Source: Allobosea sp. WAO (GTDB taxonomy: Bacteria; Pseudomonadota; Alphaproteobacteria; Rhizobiales; Beijerinckiaceae). Taken from it: a stretch of DNA of 64,000 bases. Positions 45,081 to 54,721 of the stretch are shown one piece after another. The notes under the pieces are model-generated. The model saw only the letters and a program-made list of their open reading frames with translations, was not told the origin of the DNA and made no database searches. Position numbers and translations under genes: made by a program. Within the stretch, counting starts at the first letter, position 1; each line of letters starts with the position of its first letter. The stretch is taken from contig NZ_JXTJ01000006.1 of NCBI RefSeq assembly GCF_001509835.1, positions 310,001 to 374,000 on the forward strand, in the 5' to 3' direction.

Positions 45081-46280
45081 ATGACATCAGCGACGGACAC
45101 GATATCGGCAGGCGCGCGCGAAATGCGGCTGCCCTTGGGCGGCTTGCTGGCGCTCGCCATGGCGGCCTTCATCACGCTTCTGACCGAAATCCTGCCATCG
45201 GGCCTGCTCCCGCAAATGGCTGCGAGCCTCGGACAGTCCGAGGCGCTGATCGGCCAGCTCGTCACCGCCTATGCGGTTGGCTCGCTCGTCTCCGCCATTC
45301 CCCTGACGATCGCCACGCAGAGCTGGCGGCGGCGGACGCTGCTGCTGCTCGCCATCTCCGGCTTCGCTGTCGTCAACACGGTGACAGCGATTTCCGACAG
45401 CTATGCTGTCACGCTCGTCGCGCGTTTCGTCGCGGGCATGAGTGCGGGCCTGCTCTGGGCGCTCGCGGCCGGCTATGCCGCGCGCATGGTGCCCGAGCAT
45501 CTGCAGGGGCGCGCGATCGCCATTGCCATGGTCGGCGCGCCGCTCGCACTCTCGCTCGGCATTCCGGCGGGCACCTTCCTCGGCACCCTTGTGGGCTGGC
45601 GCTGGACCTTCGGCGTGATGAGCGGGCTGACGGTGCTCCTCGTCTTCTGGGTGCTGGCCAGCGTGCCCGATTTTCCCGGCCAGAAGCGGGGGCAGGAGTT
45701 CGGGCTGAGGGCGGTCTTCACGCTGCCGGGCGTCCGGCCGGTTCTGTTCGTGGTCTTCGCCTATGTGCTCGCCCACAACACGCTCTACACCTACATCGCG
45801 CCCTTCCTCGAGCCGGCCGGTATCAAGGACCGGACCGACATCGTGCTGCTGGTCTTCGGCCTCGCTTCTCTGCTCGGCATCTGGATCACCGGCGCCCTGA
45901 TCGACCGCTGGCTGCGCGAATTGGTTCTCGCGAGCGTCGCGCTGTTCGGTCTTTCCGCATTGGCCCTCGGAATGGCGGGTACTGTGCCCGCGGTGATCTA
46001 TGGCGCGGTCGCCGTCTGGGGGCTGGCCTTCGGCGGGGTCGGGACGCTGTTCCAGACGGCCTCCGCCAAGACAGCGGGCAACGCGGCCGATGTCGCCCAG
46101 TCGATGCTGGTGACGACCTGGAACCTCGCCATCGCCGGCGGCGGCATTCTGGGCGGCCTACTGCTGAGCGAGTTTGGCGTGACACCGTTCCCGTGGGTGC
46201 TGGCGGCGCTTCTGATCGCGACATTCGCGGTCGCATGGGGCGCAAGGAGTCATGGCTTTAGCGTCGCCAAGCTCGGCTAG
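45081..46280 (+). CDS. MFS transporter, DHA1-like 12-helix type
   Basis: 399 residues with 12 hydrophobic segments. FITLLTEILPSGLLPQMAASLG, LVTAYAVGSLVSAIPLTI and FVAGMSAGLLWALAAGYAARMVP fit the arabinose/drug efflux (YdhP/AraJ-like) group. ATG 45081 is chosen over 45009 because the membrane domain starts just after it. It is divergent from the LysR gene. The substrate is unknown. Confidence 0.92.
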   Translation: MTSATDTISAGAREMRLPLGGLLALAMAAFITLLTEILPSGLLPQMAASLGQSEALIGQLVTAYAVGSLVSAIPLTIATQSWRRRTLLLLAISGFAVVNTVTAISDSYAVTLVARFVAGMSAGLLWALAAGYAARMVPEHLQGRAIAIAMVGAPLALSLGIPAGTFLGTLVGWRWTFGVMSGLTVLLVFWVLASVPDFPGQKRGQEFGLRAVFTLPGVRPVLFVVFAYVLAHNTLYTYIAPFLEPAGIKDRTDIVLLVFGLASLLGIWITGALIDRWLRELVLASVALFGLSALALGMAGTVPAVIYGAVAVWGLAFGGVGTLFQTASAKTAGNAADVAQSMLVTTWNLAIAGGGILGGLLLSEFGVTPFPWVLAALLIATFAVAWGARSHGFSVAKLG

Positions 46281-46385
46281 TTGCGCTGCTGAAGGCCTGC
46301 TGTGCGTATTCGCGTATTGTACCGCTATTGCGGTGGCTTGGCTTCGCCTGCAGTCGCGACAAGAAAATCGAGCGGGAGAAAGCAA

Positions 46386-46409
46386 ACAGGCCGCCCGTAG
46401 GCGGCCTGT
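46386..46409 (-). terminator. Rho-independent terminator after the Na/Pi gene
   Basis: A perfect 10-bp stem ACAGGCCGCC / GGCGGCCTGT with a 4-base loop. On the - strand it is followed by TTTGCTTTC. It is 26 bp beyond the stop of the leftward Na/Pi cotransporter gene and could also end the rightward MFS transcript. Confidence 0.8.
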
Positions 46410-46434
46410 CCACAACCCAGAGATGTCGGCCTGC

Positions 46435-48141
46435 TCAGGCAGGCATGGCGGCACCGAAAGCGCCGGCCTCGCGGGTTTGCGTGCTGGTTTCCGAGACCGG
46501 CACGACGCGCGAGACCGAACGACGCTCCGCGTCGATGCGCTCGATCAGGAAGTAGGCGCGTTCTGCCGAGCCGAGCAGCGCGAGGATTGCGCCGCGCTCC
46601 ACCCAGGGCAATTCGGTGCCGAGGCGCAGGCAACGCTCGCGGTCGGCGGGCAGCGCGGCGATGCGCGGCTCCGCCTCCGCGGAGACGAGCGCAGCATCCT
46701 GCCCGGCCGGCACGATGGCGCGCATCGCCTCGGCGACCTGGTCGACGATGCTGTCGACGATCGCCCGGCCCGGCGCGCCGAAGGGCTGGCGTTCGATGCG
46801 GCGGGCGATCTGGTAGAGGGTCTCGCCCAGGCTCGCGGTGAAGTCCTCTTCCTCGATCAGGCTCGCGACGAGGTCGGCGCGGGCATAGGGCATCTCCGGC
46901 GTGAACATGCCGGAGGTGTAGGCGCGGATGTCGCGGTTGAGGATGTCGATCGCCGCGTAGTGCTCCTCGCTCTTTTGCGGCGCATCTGGCTTGTTGCGCG
47001 CGATGTCGAGGAAAAGCTGCGCCGCCTGGAGATAGCGTCCCGTTTCCTTCTGGATGTTGGCGACGGCCTGGCCGTGGTCGGTCGCCTTCGCGAGGAAGCG
47101 CGGGGTCGAATAATCCTCGATATCGTCGACCGACGACGCGCCGACGCGCGACAGGACGCGTTCGAACACGCCGACGAAGGGGAAGAGCAGGGCAGTGTTG
47201 AAGATGTTGAAGAAGGTCGAGTAGAGGCCGACCGCGACGGGTACGAGCGGGAAAGTTTCCTTGCCGTCCTTGATCACCGGCACGCCCGGATCACCCCCGA
47301 ACCACTGCATCGCCCAGGCGAGAATGTCCATCGACACAAAGAAGAGCGGGATCGTGACGGCGACGCCGATCAGGTTGAAGGAGATATGGGCATAGGCTGC
47401 GCGCTTGGCGTTCTTGGACAGGTTGAGCGACGCCATCCAGGAGGTGATGGTGGTCCCAAGATCGGCGCCGAGCGAGAAGGCGACGGCGGTTTTCCAGTCG
47501 AGGATGCCGGCAGCGCCGAGGCCCATGACGATGCCGATGGTCGCCGAGGAGGAGTGGATCATCGCGGTGATGCCGGCGGCGATCAGCACACAGTAGATCA
47601 GGTTGAGATAGCTGTCGGCCCTGAGCGCGGAGATGACGCTCATCACCTCCGGCATGTTCCGAAGGGGGCGCAGGCCGCCGGTCATCAGGTTGAGGCCGTA
47701 GAAGATCAGCGCGAAGCCCATGCAGGCGAGCGCGATGTTCTTCACCTTATCGGTCTTGGCGAAGATGTGGAGCAGCGCGAAGATGCCGGCGAGCAGCAGC
47801 CCGAGCGGGCCTAGCGGCAGTGCGATCAGGCCGTTGCCGAGCGTCGTGCCGATATTGGCGCCCATGATGACCGAGATCGCGGGTCGCAAGCCGATCACGC
47901 CGGCATTGACGAGGCCGACGACCATCACGGTCATCGCGGTAGACGACTGGATGACGCCGGTGATGAAGGTGCCGGCCATGACGCCCTTCGCCGGGGTGCC
48001 GGCGATCCTGGCGAGCAGCGCCCGCATCTTGTTGACGGCGAGGTTCTGGATGCCGTTGCTCATGAATTCGAGGCCGAGCATGAAGATGCCCAGGCCACCG
48101 ATCACAGGCACGATCACCTGCGTGAAAATATCGACTTGCAT
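46435..48141 (-). CDS. Na/Pi cotransporter family protein with PhoU-like tail
   Basis: 568 residues. The N-terminal ~340 residues hold two Na/Pi-cotransporter repeats with GTFITGVIQSSTAMTVMVVGLVNAG and HSSSATIGIVMGLGAAG (the QSS/SSS motifs) and about eight membrane helices. The C-terminal ~190 residues form a PhoU-like helical region. It may transport phosphate or another anion with sodium. A terminator follows. Confidence 0.93.
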   Translation of the reverse strand: MQVDIFTQVIVPVIGGLGIFMLGLEFMSNGIQNLAVNKMRALLARIAGTPAKGVMAGTFITGVIQSSTAMTVMVVGLVNAGVIGLRPAISVIMGANIGTTLGNGLIALPLGPLGLLLAGIFALLHIFAKTDKVKNIALACMGFALIFYGLNLMTGGLRPLRNMPEVMSVISALRADSYLNLIYCVLIAAGITAMIHSSSATIGIVMGLGAAGILDWKTAVAFSLGADLGTTITSWMASLNLSKNAKRAAYAHISFNLIGVAVTIPLFFVSMDILAWAMQWFGGDPGVPVIKDGKETFPLVPVAVGLYSTFFNIFNTALLFPFVGVFERVLSRVGASSVDDIEDYSTPRFLAKATDHGQAVANIQKETGRYLQAAQLFLDIARNKPDAPQKSEEHYAAIDILNRDIRAYTSGMFTPEMPYARADLVASLIEEEDFTASLGETLYQIARRIERQPFGAPGRAIVDSIVDQVAEAMRAIVPAGQDAALVSAEAEPRIAALPADRERCLRLGTELPWVERGAILALLGSAERAYFLIERIDAERRSVSRVVPVSETSTQTREAGAFGAAMPA

Positions 48142-48466
48142 GCTCTCGACTCCGACAAGGGGGCGCGGTCGCGTCTGCGGCGGGTCGGCTCGTCACGGCG
48201 AGCGTTGGCACGCAGGCCCGTACTGGACGCGCGCGCTTCTCCGTACCGGTTTCCCCACCAAGCCGGCGGAGTCCTAGGCAGGTCGTACGACAGCCCGGTG
48301 ACCAAGCGTCACAGCGCCAGCGATCCGCGCGGTCGCGGCGGTTCGAGACAGCCTGAAGGCGCTGGCTGTCGCGCGAGCGGCGGCCGGCATCGTCCAATCG
48401 CGTCGTCATTCCGGACGAGCCGCGAAGCGGCTGCGGCCGGAATAATGGCTCGCTTGATCGAAGGCT
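48142..48466. other. Intergenic region with a nested palindromic repeat
   Basis: No gene is seen in these 325 bp between the Na/Pi and VOC genes. At 48407-48443 there is a nested hairpin: outer ATTCCGG/CCGGAAT (48408-48414, 48437-48443) and inner AGCCGC/GCGGCT (48418-48432). This form (CGTCATTCCGG...CCGGAAT) is a common dispersed intergenic element in Hyphomicrobiales. Confidence 0.55.
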
Positions 48467-48937
48467 TCAGCCCTTCGCCGCGGCTTCCAGCCCGGCGATG
48501 TCGAGCTTGACCATCTTCAGCATCGCCTCGGCGACGCGCCTGGCCTTGGCGCGATCGGGGTCGCGCACCAGCTCGCCCAGCCGCTTCGGAACGATCTGCC
48601 AGCACAGTCCCCAGCGATCCCTGAGCCAGCCGCACTGCTCTACCATCCCGCCTTCGCCGAGCGAGGCCCAGAGACGGTCGATCTCGGCCTGCGTCTCGCA
48701 TTCCACGACGATCGAGAAGGTGTGGTTGAAGGTGTCGGAGCGCCCGGCCTCGAAGGCCTGGTAGCGCTGGTCGCCGATGGTGAAGGTGGCGATCTTGACG
48801 CTTTCGGCCGGTCCGCTCGGCGATTCCGCCGGCAGGGTGCTGGCCCATTTGCGCCGAGAGTTCGGGATAAGCGAGGTGTAGAGGCTGATCGCGTCCTCCA
48901 TGTCCTTATCGAACCAGAGATTCTGGACCACTTTCAT
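48467..48937 (-). CDS. VOC family (PhnB-like) protein
   Basis: 156 residues. MKVVQNLWFDKDMEDAISLYTSLIPNS, FNHTFSIVVECETQAEIDRLWASL and CGWLRDRWGLCWQIVPK are typical of the 3-demethylubiquinone-9 3-methyltransferase-like VOC proteins (PF06983), a glyoxalase-fold family of unknown substrate. The start at 48937 is set by homology. Confidence 0.88.
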   Translation of the reverse strand: MKVVQNLWFDKDMEDAISLYTSLIPNSRRKWASTLPAESPSGPAESVKIATFTIGDQRYQAFEAGRSDTFNHTFSIVVECETQAEIDRLWASLGEGGMVEQCGWLRDRWGLCWQIVPKRLGELVRDPDRAKARRVAEAMLKMVKLDIAGLEAAAKG

Positions 48938-49114
48938 CGCGCCTCTCCTTTCTGCGTCATCAGGCCCGACGATGGCCTGCCGATCCAAGGACGAGCGAGG
49001 CGCATTGGTTCCGACAGCGCGGCGGATTTTTCGGCTATAGGTTTGCCGGAGCGGCTGTCTGCCTGATCGCGCTGGATGACGGGTGTGGTCCACGCATCGT
49101 TGACGAGATCCGGC

Positions 49115-50695
49115 TCACTGGCGGGGCTCGCCAGCGTCGATCACGCCGATGTGCCGCAGCGAAACGGCAGCGAGGATGGTGAGCAAGGAAACGCCGAGCG
49201 CGCTGAGCAGCGCCGCGCTGCCGAACCCGGTCATGAAGGCCGCCTGCGCTGCTTCGATAAGGCCGGCGGGCAGCTCCGAGGCAACCGACGAGGCTGCCCA
49301 CAGGCTGTCGCCGACCGCCTGGCGCGCCTCCTCGCCGAGACTTTCGGGCATGTGGTCGAGCACGGTCCGGCGATAGATCGCGGTTGCGAGGCTGCCGAGC
49401 ACGGCAATGCCGAGCGATACGCCGAGATCCTGCACCGTTTCGGACATCGCCGATGCAGAACCGGCCTTTTCGGCTGGGGCGGACCCGACCACGAGGTCCG
49501 TGCCCAGCGCCGCGATCGTGCCGAGCCCCAGATAGGCCAATGAGAAGCCTGCGACGACGGTTGCTGCGCCGGAGGCACCGTTGCCCAGCTGGGCCAGCAG
49601 GAGATAGCCGACAACCGACAATCCCAGTGCGCCAGCCACCACAAAGCCGGGGCGGACATGCCTGGCCAACAGCGGCGCCGCCACGCCCGCGGCTACCATG
49701 GCGAGCGCCGGCGGCCCCATCCACAGGCCGGCGACGAGCGGGGAGAAGCCGGCGACGAGCTGCAGATACTGCGTCACCAGCAGCATCGTGCCGCCCACCG
49801 CGACGAGGCCGAAGAGCAGCACGATTAACGCGACACTGAAAGCTCTGTCGGCAAACAGGGAAACATCGAGCAGCGGATCGGCGAGACGCCGTTGGCGGCG
49901 CACGAACAGGGCGGCGAAGACGAGCCCGATCACGATCGGGCCGATCGAATAAAGATCAGGCCCAGCCTTGGCGACCTGCTTGATGCCATAGACAATCGGC
50001 AACATGGCGGCGAGGGAGAGGCCGACGCTTGCAAGGTCGAGCCGGCCGGCATACGGCGCGCGGTACTCGGGCAGCAGGACGGGTGCCAGCAGAAGCAGCA
50101 AGCCGACCACGGGGATGGCGATGAGGAAGGCCGAGCCCCACCAGAAATGCTCCAGCAGCACGCCGCCGACAACCGGCCCGAGCGCCATGCCGAACGCGAA
50201 CATGGTCGCCCATATTCCAAAGCCGAGGGCGCGCTGCCGTGGGTCGGCAAACATGTTGGTGATGAGCGCCAGCGTCGAAGGCATCAGGGTCGCGCCGGCC
50301 ACTCCGAGCAGCGCGCGGGCCGCGACCAGCATCAGGGCGCTCACGGAGAAGGCGGCCAGGACCGAGGCCAGTGCGAAGGCGGCTGCGCCCATCATCAGGA
50401 GCTTGCGGCGCCCGATACGATCGCCGAGCGTGCCCATGGTGATCAGGAAGCCTGCGATCATGAAGCCGTAGGCGTCCATGATCCAGAGCGCCTGCGTGCT
50501 CGTCGGCTGCAGATCGGCGGCAAGCGCCGGAAGCGCCAGATGAAGAAGCGTCAGGTCCAGCCCGAGCAGAATCGTCGGTAAGGCCAGCAAGGCGAGACCG
50601 AGCCATTCGCGAGCCCCTGCCGTCGCGGCCGGGGACAGGGCGGTTTCAACCGCGTTTCCGGAAAGTGGAAGATCGTGTCCGTCCCGAGAAGTCAT
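49115..50695 (-). CDS. MFS transporter, DHA2 14-helix type (SmvA-like)
   Basis: 526 residues with 14 hydrophobic segments. LDLTLLHLALPALAADL, QALWIMDAYGFMIAGFLITMGTLGDRIGRRKLL and FGMALGPVVGGVLLEHFWWGSAF match the QacA/SmvA group of proton-coupled exporters of cationic drugs and dyes. It is divergent from an XRE regulator, with a 10-bp direct repeat in the 87-bp space. Confidence 0.93.
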   Translation of the reverse strand: MTSRDGHDLPLSGNAVETALSPAATAGAREWLGLALLALPTILLGLDLTLLHLALPALAADLQPTSTQALWIMDAYGFMIAGFLITMGTLGDRIGRRKLLMMGAAAFALASVLAAFSVSALMLVAARALLGVAGATLMPSTLALITNMFADPRQRALGFGIWATMFAFGMALGPVVGGVLLEHFWWGSAFLIAIPVVGLLLLLAPVLLPEYRAPYAGRLDLASVGLSLAAMLPIVYGIKQVAKAGPDLYSIGPIVIGLVFAALFVRRQRRLADPLLDVSLFADRAFSVALIVLLFGLVAVGGTMLLVTQYLQLVAGFSPLVAGLWMGPPALAMVAAGVAAPLLARHVRPGFVVAGALGLSVVGYLLLAQLGNGASGAATVVAGFSLAYLGLGTIAALGTDLVVGSAPAEKAGSASAMSETVQDLGVSLGIAVLGSLATAIYRRTVLDHMPESLGEEARQAVGDSLWAASSVASELPAGLIEAAQAAFMTGFGSAALLSALGVSLLTILAAVSLRHIGVIDAGEPRQ

Positions 50696-50734
50696 GCTGC
50701 CTCCTTGTCGTGGAGGGACTTTCGAAGCAGTGAC

Positions 50735-50767
50735 ATCCTGTTACAATATTGGAAATTATCCTGTTAC
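50735..50767. promoter_or_regulatory. Direct-repeat operator candidate between DHA2 pump and XRE regulator
   Basis: ATCCTGTTAC occurs twice, at 50735-50744 and 50758-50767, a 23-bp period (about two helical turns), in an AT-rich stretch that must hold both promoters. It ends 15 bp before the regulator start. Confidence 0.65.
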
Positions 50768-50782
50768 TAGAGGCAACAGCCT

Positions 50783-51574
50783 TTGTCTGACCGCAGCCTT
50801 GCCCGAACGCGATCCGACTTGTCCAACTTCCTGATGCGTCACAGGAAAAAGCTGACGCCGGTCGATGCCGGTTTGCCCTCGACCGGTCATCGCCGCACGC
50901 CCGGGCTGCGGAGAGAGGAGGTAGCTGCGATCGCGGGTGTAGGTCTCACCTGGTACACATGGTTCGAGCAGGGCCGCGACATTCAGGTTTCGGAGAGCTT
51001 CCTGCTCAAGGTGGCGAAGGCGCTGAAGCTGGACGATGCCGAGTGCGGCCACCTTTTCCTGCTGGCACACAGGCGACCGCCGCCGGCCGAAGCGCAGCAA
51101 TGGCCCTCCATCAGCCCCCTCATCCAGAGCTTGCTGGACGAGCTTGCTGCGCGGCCCGCCTACGTCGCCAATTTGCGCTGGGACGTCGTGGCCTGGAACG
51201 CGAGCGCCAACGCGCTGTTCGGCTTCGCGGACCGCGAACGGCGCGAGCGGAACATCATGCGCCTCATCTTCGCCGATCCCGCACTGCGCCGGCGCCTTCC
51301 CGATTGGCGCGATGAAGCGCCGAAGTTGCTGGCGCAGTTCCGTTACGATCTCGCGACCGTTCCCGACGATCCGGCGATGCTCGCGCTCGTCGAGGAGTTG
51401 AAGACGCTATCGCCGGATTTCCGCCGATGGCTCCGGGAGCCGAGCACGGCAAGCTACGCCCGCGGCATCGCTGCGATCCGGGACCCGGGCGGCACCCAGC
51501 TCGGCTTCGCGCACGAGGTGCTGACCGTCGACGAATACAGGCACCTGAAGATGATCGTCTATTTTCGGCAGTAG
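50783..51574 (+). CDS. XRE family regulator with MmyB-like ligand domain
   Basis: 263 residues from TTG 50783. The N-terminal HTH has GHRRTPGLRREEVAAIAGVGLTWYTWFEQGRDIQVSESFL. The C-terminal MmyB-like domain has PAYVANLRWDVVAWNASANALFGF and YRHLKMIVYFRQ. Such regulators control divergent dehydrogenase or efflux genes. ATG 50834 is inside the conserved N-terminal segment and is less likely. Confidence 0.93.
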   Translation: MSDRSLARTRSDLSNFLMRHRKKLTPVDAGLPSTGHRRTPGLRREEVAAIAGVGLTWYTWFEQGRDIQVSESFLLKVAKALKLDDAECGHLFLLAHRRPPPAEAQQWPSISPLIQSLLDELAARPAYVANLRWDVVAWNASANALFGFADRERRERNIMRLIFADPALRRRLPDWRDEAPKLLAQFRYDLATVPDDPAMLALVEELKTLSPDFRRWLREPSTASYARGIAAIRDPGGTQLGFAHEVLTVDEYRHLKMIVYFRQ

Positions 51575-51644
51575 CACCGGGACGGCGAAGGATCCCCTGG
51601 CCGGCGCCGTAACGAGAAAGCAGTCCAGAGCGGATATCTGCCGT

Positions 51645-52643
51645 TCAGCTCGATCCCTGGACCATGCGCAACGTCGCGGCGCTGGCCGTGCCTGTCGCCG
51701 GCTCCGCATTCCACACCGGATCGCCGTACAGGCGCAGGCGGTTCCTGCCCGCGGTCTTGGCGATGTAGAGGGCGGCATCGGCCTCGGCGAAGCGGCGCTC
51801 CGGATCGTGCAGCAGGCCGGGGCGCAGCATGGTCGCGCCGACCGAGGCGCTGATCTCGATCATGTTCTCGCGCCAGGCGACCGGGCGCGCCAGCGCCTTC
51901 TGCGCCTGCTCTAGGCGGTGGAGCAGATAGGGGCGGCCACCGGCCGAGCAGAGCAGCAGGGCGAATTCATCGCCGCCGATCCGGGCGACGATCGCAGCGT
52001 CGCTTAGGGAAGTCTCCAGCCGCATCGCGAGCTGCCGCAGGCATTCGTCGCCGGCGGCATGGCCGAAGCGGTCGTTGATCGGCTTCAGATTGTCGAGATC
52101 GACGATGGCGAGGACACCGAGCGCGCAGCCGTCGCCGAGGCTGCGGCGGAGATCCGAGAGCTGCATCTCGAAGGCACGGCGGTTGGCGAGGCCGGTCAGC
52201 GGGTCGCTGTAGGCGAGCCGGCGCAGGCCCTGCCACATATCCTTCTCGCGGGTGATGTCCTGCTTAGCGCCGTGGATGCGCACGGGCCGACCATGCTCGT
52301 GCGTGACCGAGGCGGAAAGGCGCATCCAGCGCTCGGCACCGGCGGCGTTGCGGATGCGGGCGTCCATAACGAAACTCTGGCCCGAGGTGATTAGCCGGCC
52401 GCGCAGGCGCTCCATCTCGGCGCGGGAGTCGTTGTGATAGAGGTCGACGGTCGAGGGACGATGCAGCGTGGAGCCGCGCGGCAGGCCGAAGAGATCGTAG
52501 ACGCCGTCCGTCCAGCAGAGCTGCGTCGTCTTGAGGTCACATTCCCAGGCGCCGAGGCCTGCCAGCAGTGCTGCCTGATCGTAAAGGCGCCTGGCCTTTT
52601 CATCGGTGAGCAGATTGCGGGTCAACGACTTTCTCGCATGCAT
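51645..52643 (-). CDS. Diguanylate cyclase with PAS domain
   Basis: 332 residues. A PAS fold (~20-130) has AWECDLKTTQLCWTDGVYDLFGLP and GAERWMRLSASVTHEHGRPVRIHGAKQDIT. The GGDEF domain (~140-310) has DPLTGLANRRAF, VDLDNLKPINDRFGHAAGDE and an intact GGDEF at 223-227. No RxxD inhibitory site precedes it, so product feedback via the I-site is unlikely. It makes cyclic di-GMP. No membrane segment is seen. Confidence 0.93.
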   Translation of the reverse strand: MHARKSLTRNLLTDEKARRLYDQAALLAGLGAWECDLKTTQLCWTDGVYDLFGLPRGSTLHRPSTVDLYHNDSRAEMERLRGRLITSGQSFVMDARIRNAAGAERWMRLSASVTHEHGRPVRIHGAKQDITREKDMWQGLRRLAYSDPLTGLANRRAFEMQLSDLRRSLGDGCALGVLAIVDLDNLKPINDRFGHAAGDECLRQLAMRLETSLSDAAIVARIGGDEFALLLCSAGGRPYLLHRLEQAQKALARPVAWRENMIEISASVGATMLRPGLLHDPERRFAEADAALYIAKTAGRNRLRLYGDPVWNAEPATGTASAATLRMVQGSS

Positions 52644-52735
52644 TGCCGCGGCAGGGCGTCGTTCCCCTTCGCGCTGTGCAGCGAGCCTAGGCCTGAATGG
52701 TTAACGCTTGTCTGACTTGCACGTCGCGGAGCGTA

Positions 52736-53968
52736 CTATTCCCGCCTGAGCGCCTCGATCGGGTCGAGCCGCGCCGCCTGCCTTGCCGGGTAGAAGCCGA
52801 AGAAGACGCCGATCAATCCGGAGACGCCGACCGCGATCAGGATGGTCTGGATCGAGATCACGAAGGGCCAGCCGGCGAAGCGGGCGATCGCCGTCGCCGC
52901 GCCGATGCCGAGCGCGATGCCGACGGCGCCGCCGATGGTCGCCAGCGTCGTCGCCTCGATCAGGAATTGCGAGAGCACGTCGCGCTGGCGGGCGCCGACG
53001 GCCAGGCGCAGGCCGATCTCGCGGGTGCGCTCGGTCACCGAGACGAGCATGATGTTCATGATACCGATGCCGCCGACCAGCAGCGAGACGCCGGCGACGG
53101 CGGCGAGCAGCCAGGAGAGGGTACTGGCGGCAGCGGTCGCGGTGTTGGCGATCTCGGTCAGGTTGCGGACGATGAAGTCGTCGTCCTGGTCCTCGGTAAG
53201 GCGATGGCGCTGGCGCAGCAAAGCGCGGGTCTGCTCGATGCCAGGGTTGATCGCCTGTTCGCTGGCGAACTTGACCATGATGGTCTGTACCGAGCGGTCG
53301 CGGGCATAATTACGACCGACGATGCGGCGGCGGCCGGTGTCGAGCGGCACGAAGATGACGTCGTCCTGATCCTGCCCGAGGGCCGACTGACCCTTGCCCG
53401 CCATCACGCCGATGACCTTGAACGGCACGTTGCGGATGCGGAACATCTGGTCGAGTGGGTCGGAGTCGCCGAAGAGGTTGCGCGCCACGGTCTGGCCGAT
53501 GATGGCGACGATCTCGCCGCGGCGGATTTCCTCCGGCTCGAACAGCCGGCCCTCGGCGAGGCCCCATTCGCGGGCGGTGAAGAAATCGAGATCGGTCGCG
53601 GTGATCATGGTCGACCAGTTGGTGCCGGCATAGACCGCCTGGGCACGGGTGGTGATCACCGGGGCGGCCGCGACGACGTCCTCGACCTCGTTGACGACGG
53701 CGCGGGCATCCTCGTCGGTCAGGGTAGAGGAGGCGCCGGCGCCGAGCCGCACGCCGCCCTGGGTGACGTTGCCCGACTGGATGATGGCGAGATTGGCGCC
53801 GAGCGACTTGATCTGGCTGTCGACGCGCTCCCGCGCGCCCGAGCCGATCGCGACCATGGCGATCACGGCGGCGACGCCGATGATGATGCCGAGCATGGTC
53901 AGGGCCGAGCGCAGCGCATTGGCGCCGATGGCGGAGAGGGCGGAGCGGATCGCTTCGATCAGGCTCAT
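52736..53968 (-). CDS. MacB-type ABC transporter permease
   Basis: 410 residues. One helix near the N-terminus (~20-40), a large periplasmic MacB_PCD domain (~45-250), and three helices in the C-terminal FtsX domain (~285-400) with VAGVSLLVGGIGIMNIMLVSVTERTREIGLRLAVGAR. It is the membrane part of a tripartite exporter. Its start overlaps the ATPase stop by 4 bp. In E. coli MacB the ATPase and permease are fused; here they are separate. Confidence 0.94.
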   Translation of the reverse strand: MSLIEAIRSALSAIGANALRSALTMLGIIIGVAAVIAMVAIGSGARERVDSQIKSLGANLAIIQSGNVTQGGVRLGAGASSTLTDEDARAVVNEVEDVVAAAPVITTRAQAVYAGTNWSTMITATDLDFFTAREWGLAEGRLFEPEEIRRGEIVAIIGQTVARNLFGDSDPLDQMFRIRNVPFKVIGVMAGKGQSALGQDQDDVIFVPLDTGRRRIVGRNYARDRSVQTIMVKFASEQAINPGIEQTRALLRQRHRLTEDQDDDFIVRNLTEIANTATAAASTLSWLLAAVAGVSLLVGGIGIMNIMLVSVTERTREIGLRLAVGARQRDVLSQFLIEATTLATIGGAVGIALGIGAATAIARFAGWPFVISIQTILIAVGVSGLIGVFFGFYPARQAARLDPIEALRRE

Positions 53969-54711
53969 GCGGCGGCCTCCGTGGAGGGCGCGCGGTCGAG
54001 TTCGGCCAGCGCGGCGCGGGCATCGGCCGGTTCCTGGCGGGCGTCGGCGATGACATGGCCATCGCGGAAGCGCACGACGCGGCGGGCGTGACGGGCGACC
54101 TCGGCATCATGCGTCACCAGCACGACGGTGACGCCCTCGCGGTTGAGATCCTGGAACAGGCCGAGGATTTCCAGCGCGGTGCGGCTGTCGAGCGCGCCGG
54201 TCGGTTCGTCGGCGAGCAGCAGGCGCGGCTGGTTGACGAGGGCGCGGGCGATGGCGACGCGCTGCTGCTGGCCGCCGGAAAGCTGCATCGGCCGGTGATG
54301 GGCACGCTCCGCGAGGCCGACCCGGCCGAGCGCGGCGAGCGCACGCTCGCGCCGCGCCTTGCGGTCGACGCCGGCATAGACCATCGGCAATTCGACATTG
54401 GCACAGGCATCGACGCGCGGCAGCAGGTTGAACTGCTGGAAGACGAAGCCGAGCTTGCGGTTGCGCAGTTCGGCGAGCCCGTCGCCGGAGAGCGTCTCGA
54501 CCTCGACGCCGTCGAGCCGGTACTGGCCTCCGGTCGGCCGATCGAGGCAGCCGATCAGGTTCATGAAGGTCGACTTGCCGGAGCCGGAGGGGCCCATCAC
54601 CGCGACGAGCTCGCCGGCCTCGATGTCGAGGTTGACCCGGTCGAGCGCGGTGACGCGGCCGGAATCGAGGTCGTAGACCCGGGAGAGCGCGCGTGCCTCG
54701 ATCAGGGCCAT
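53965..54711 (-). CDS. MacB/LolD-type ABC transporter ATP-binding protein
   Basis: 248 residues. Walker [11 protein letters not shown]-loop [11 protein letters not shown], signature [15 protein letters not shown], Walker [13 protein letters not shown] and the H-loop VLVTHD are all present. The start at 54711 is set by [13 protein letters not shown]. It lies 10 bp after the adaptor gene and overlaps the permease gene, forming an adaptor-ATPase-permease operon. Confidence 0.95.
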   Translation of the reverse strand: MALIEARALSRVYDLDSGRVTALDRVNLDIEAGELVAVMGPSGSGKSTFMNLIGCLDRPTGGQYRLDGVEVETLSGDGLAELRNRKLGFVFQQFNLLPRVDACANVELPMVYAGVDRKARRERALAALGRVGLAERAHHRPMQLSGGQQQRVAIARALVNQPRLLLADEPTGALDSRTALEILGLFQDLNREGVTVVLVTHDAEVARHARRVVRFRDGHVIADARQEPADARAALAELDRAPSTEAAA

Positions 54712-54721
54712 CGCCGGCGCC

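Noticed and set aside
46252..47814. A 520-codon + strand frame opposite the Na/Pi cotransporter gene
   Set aside because: It is the antisense shadow of a well-recognised membrane protein; its translation is charged low-complexity.
52697..54091. A 464-codon + strand frame opposite the MacB permease
   Set aside because: No motif and Asp/Arg-rich composition; the opposite strand has a clear FtsX/MacB protein.
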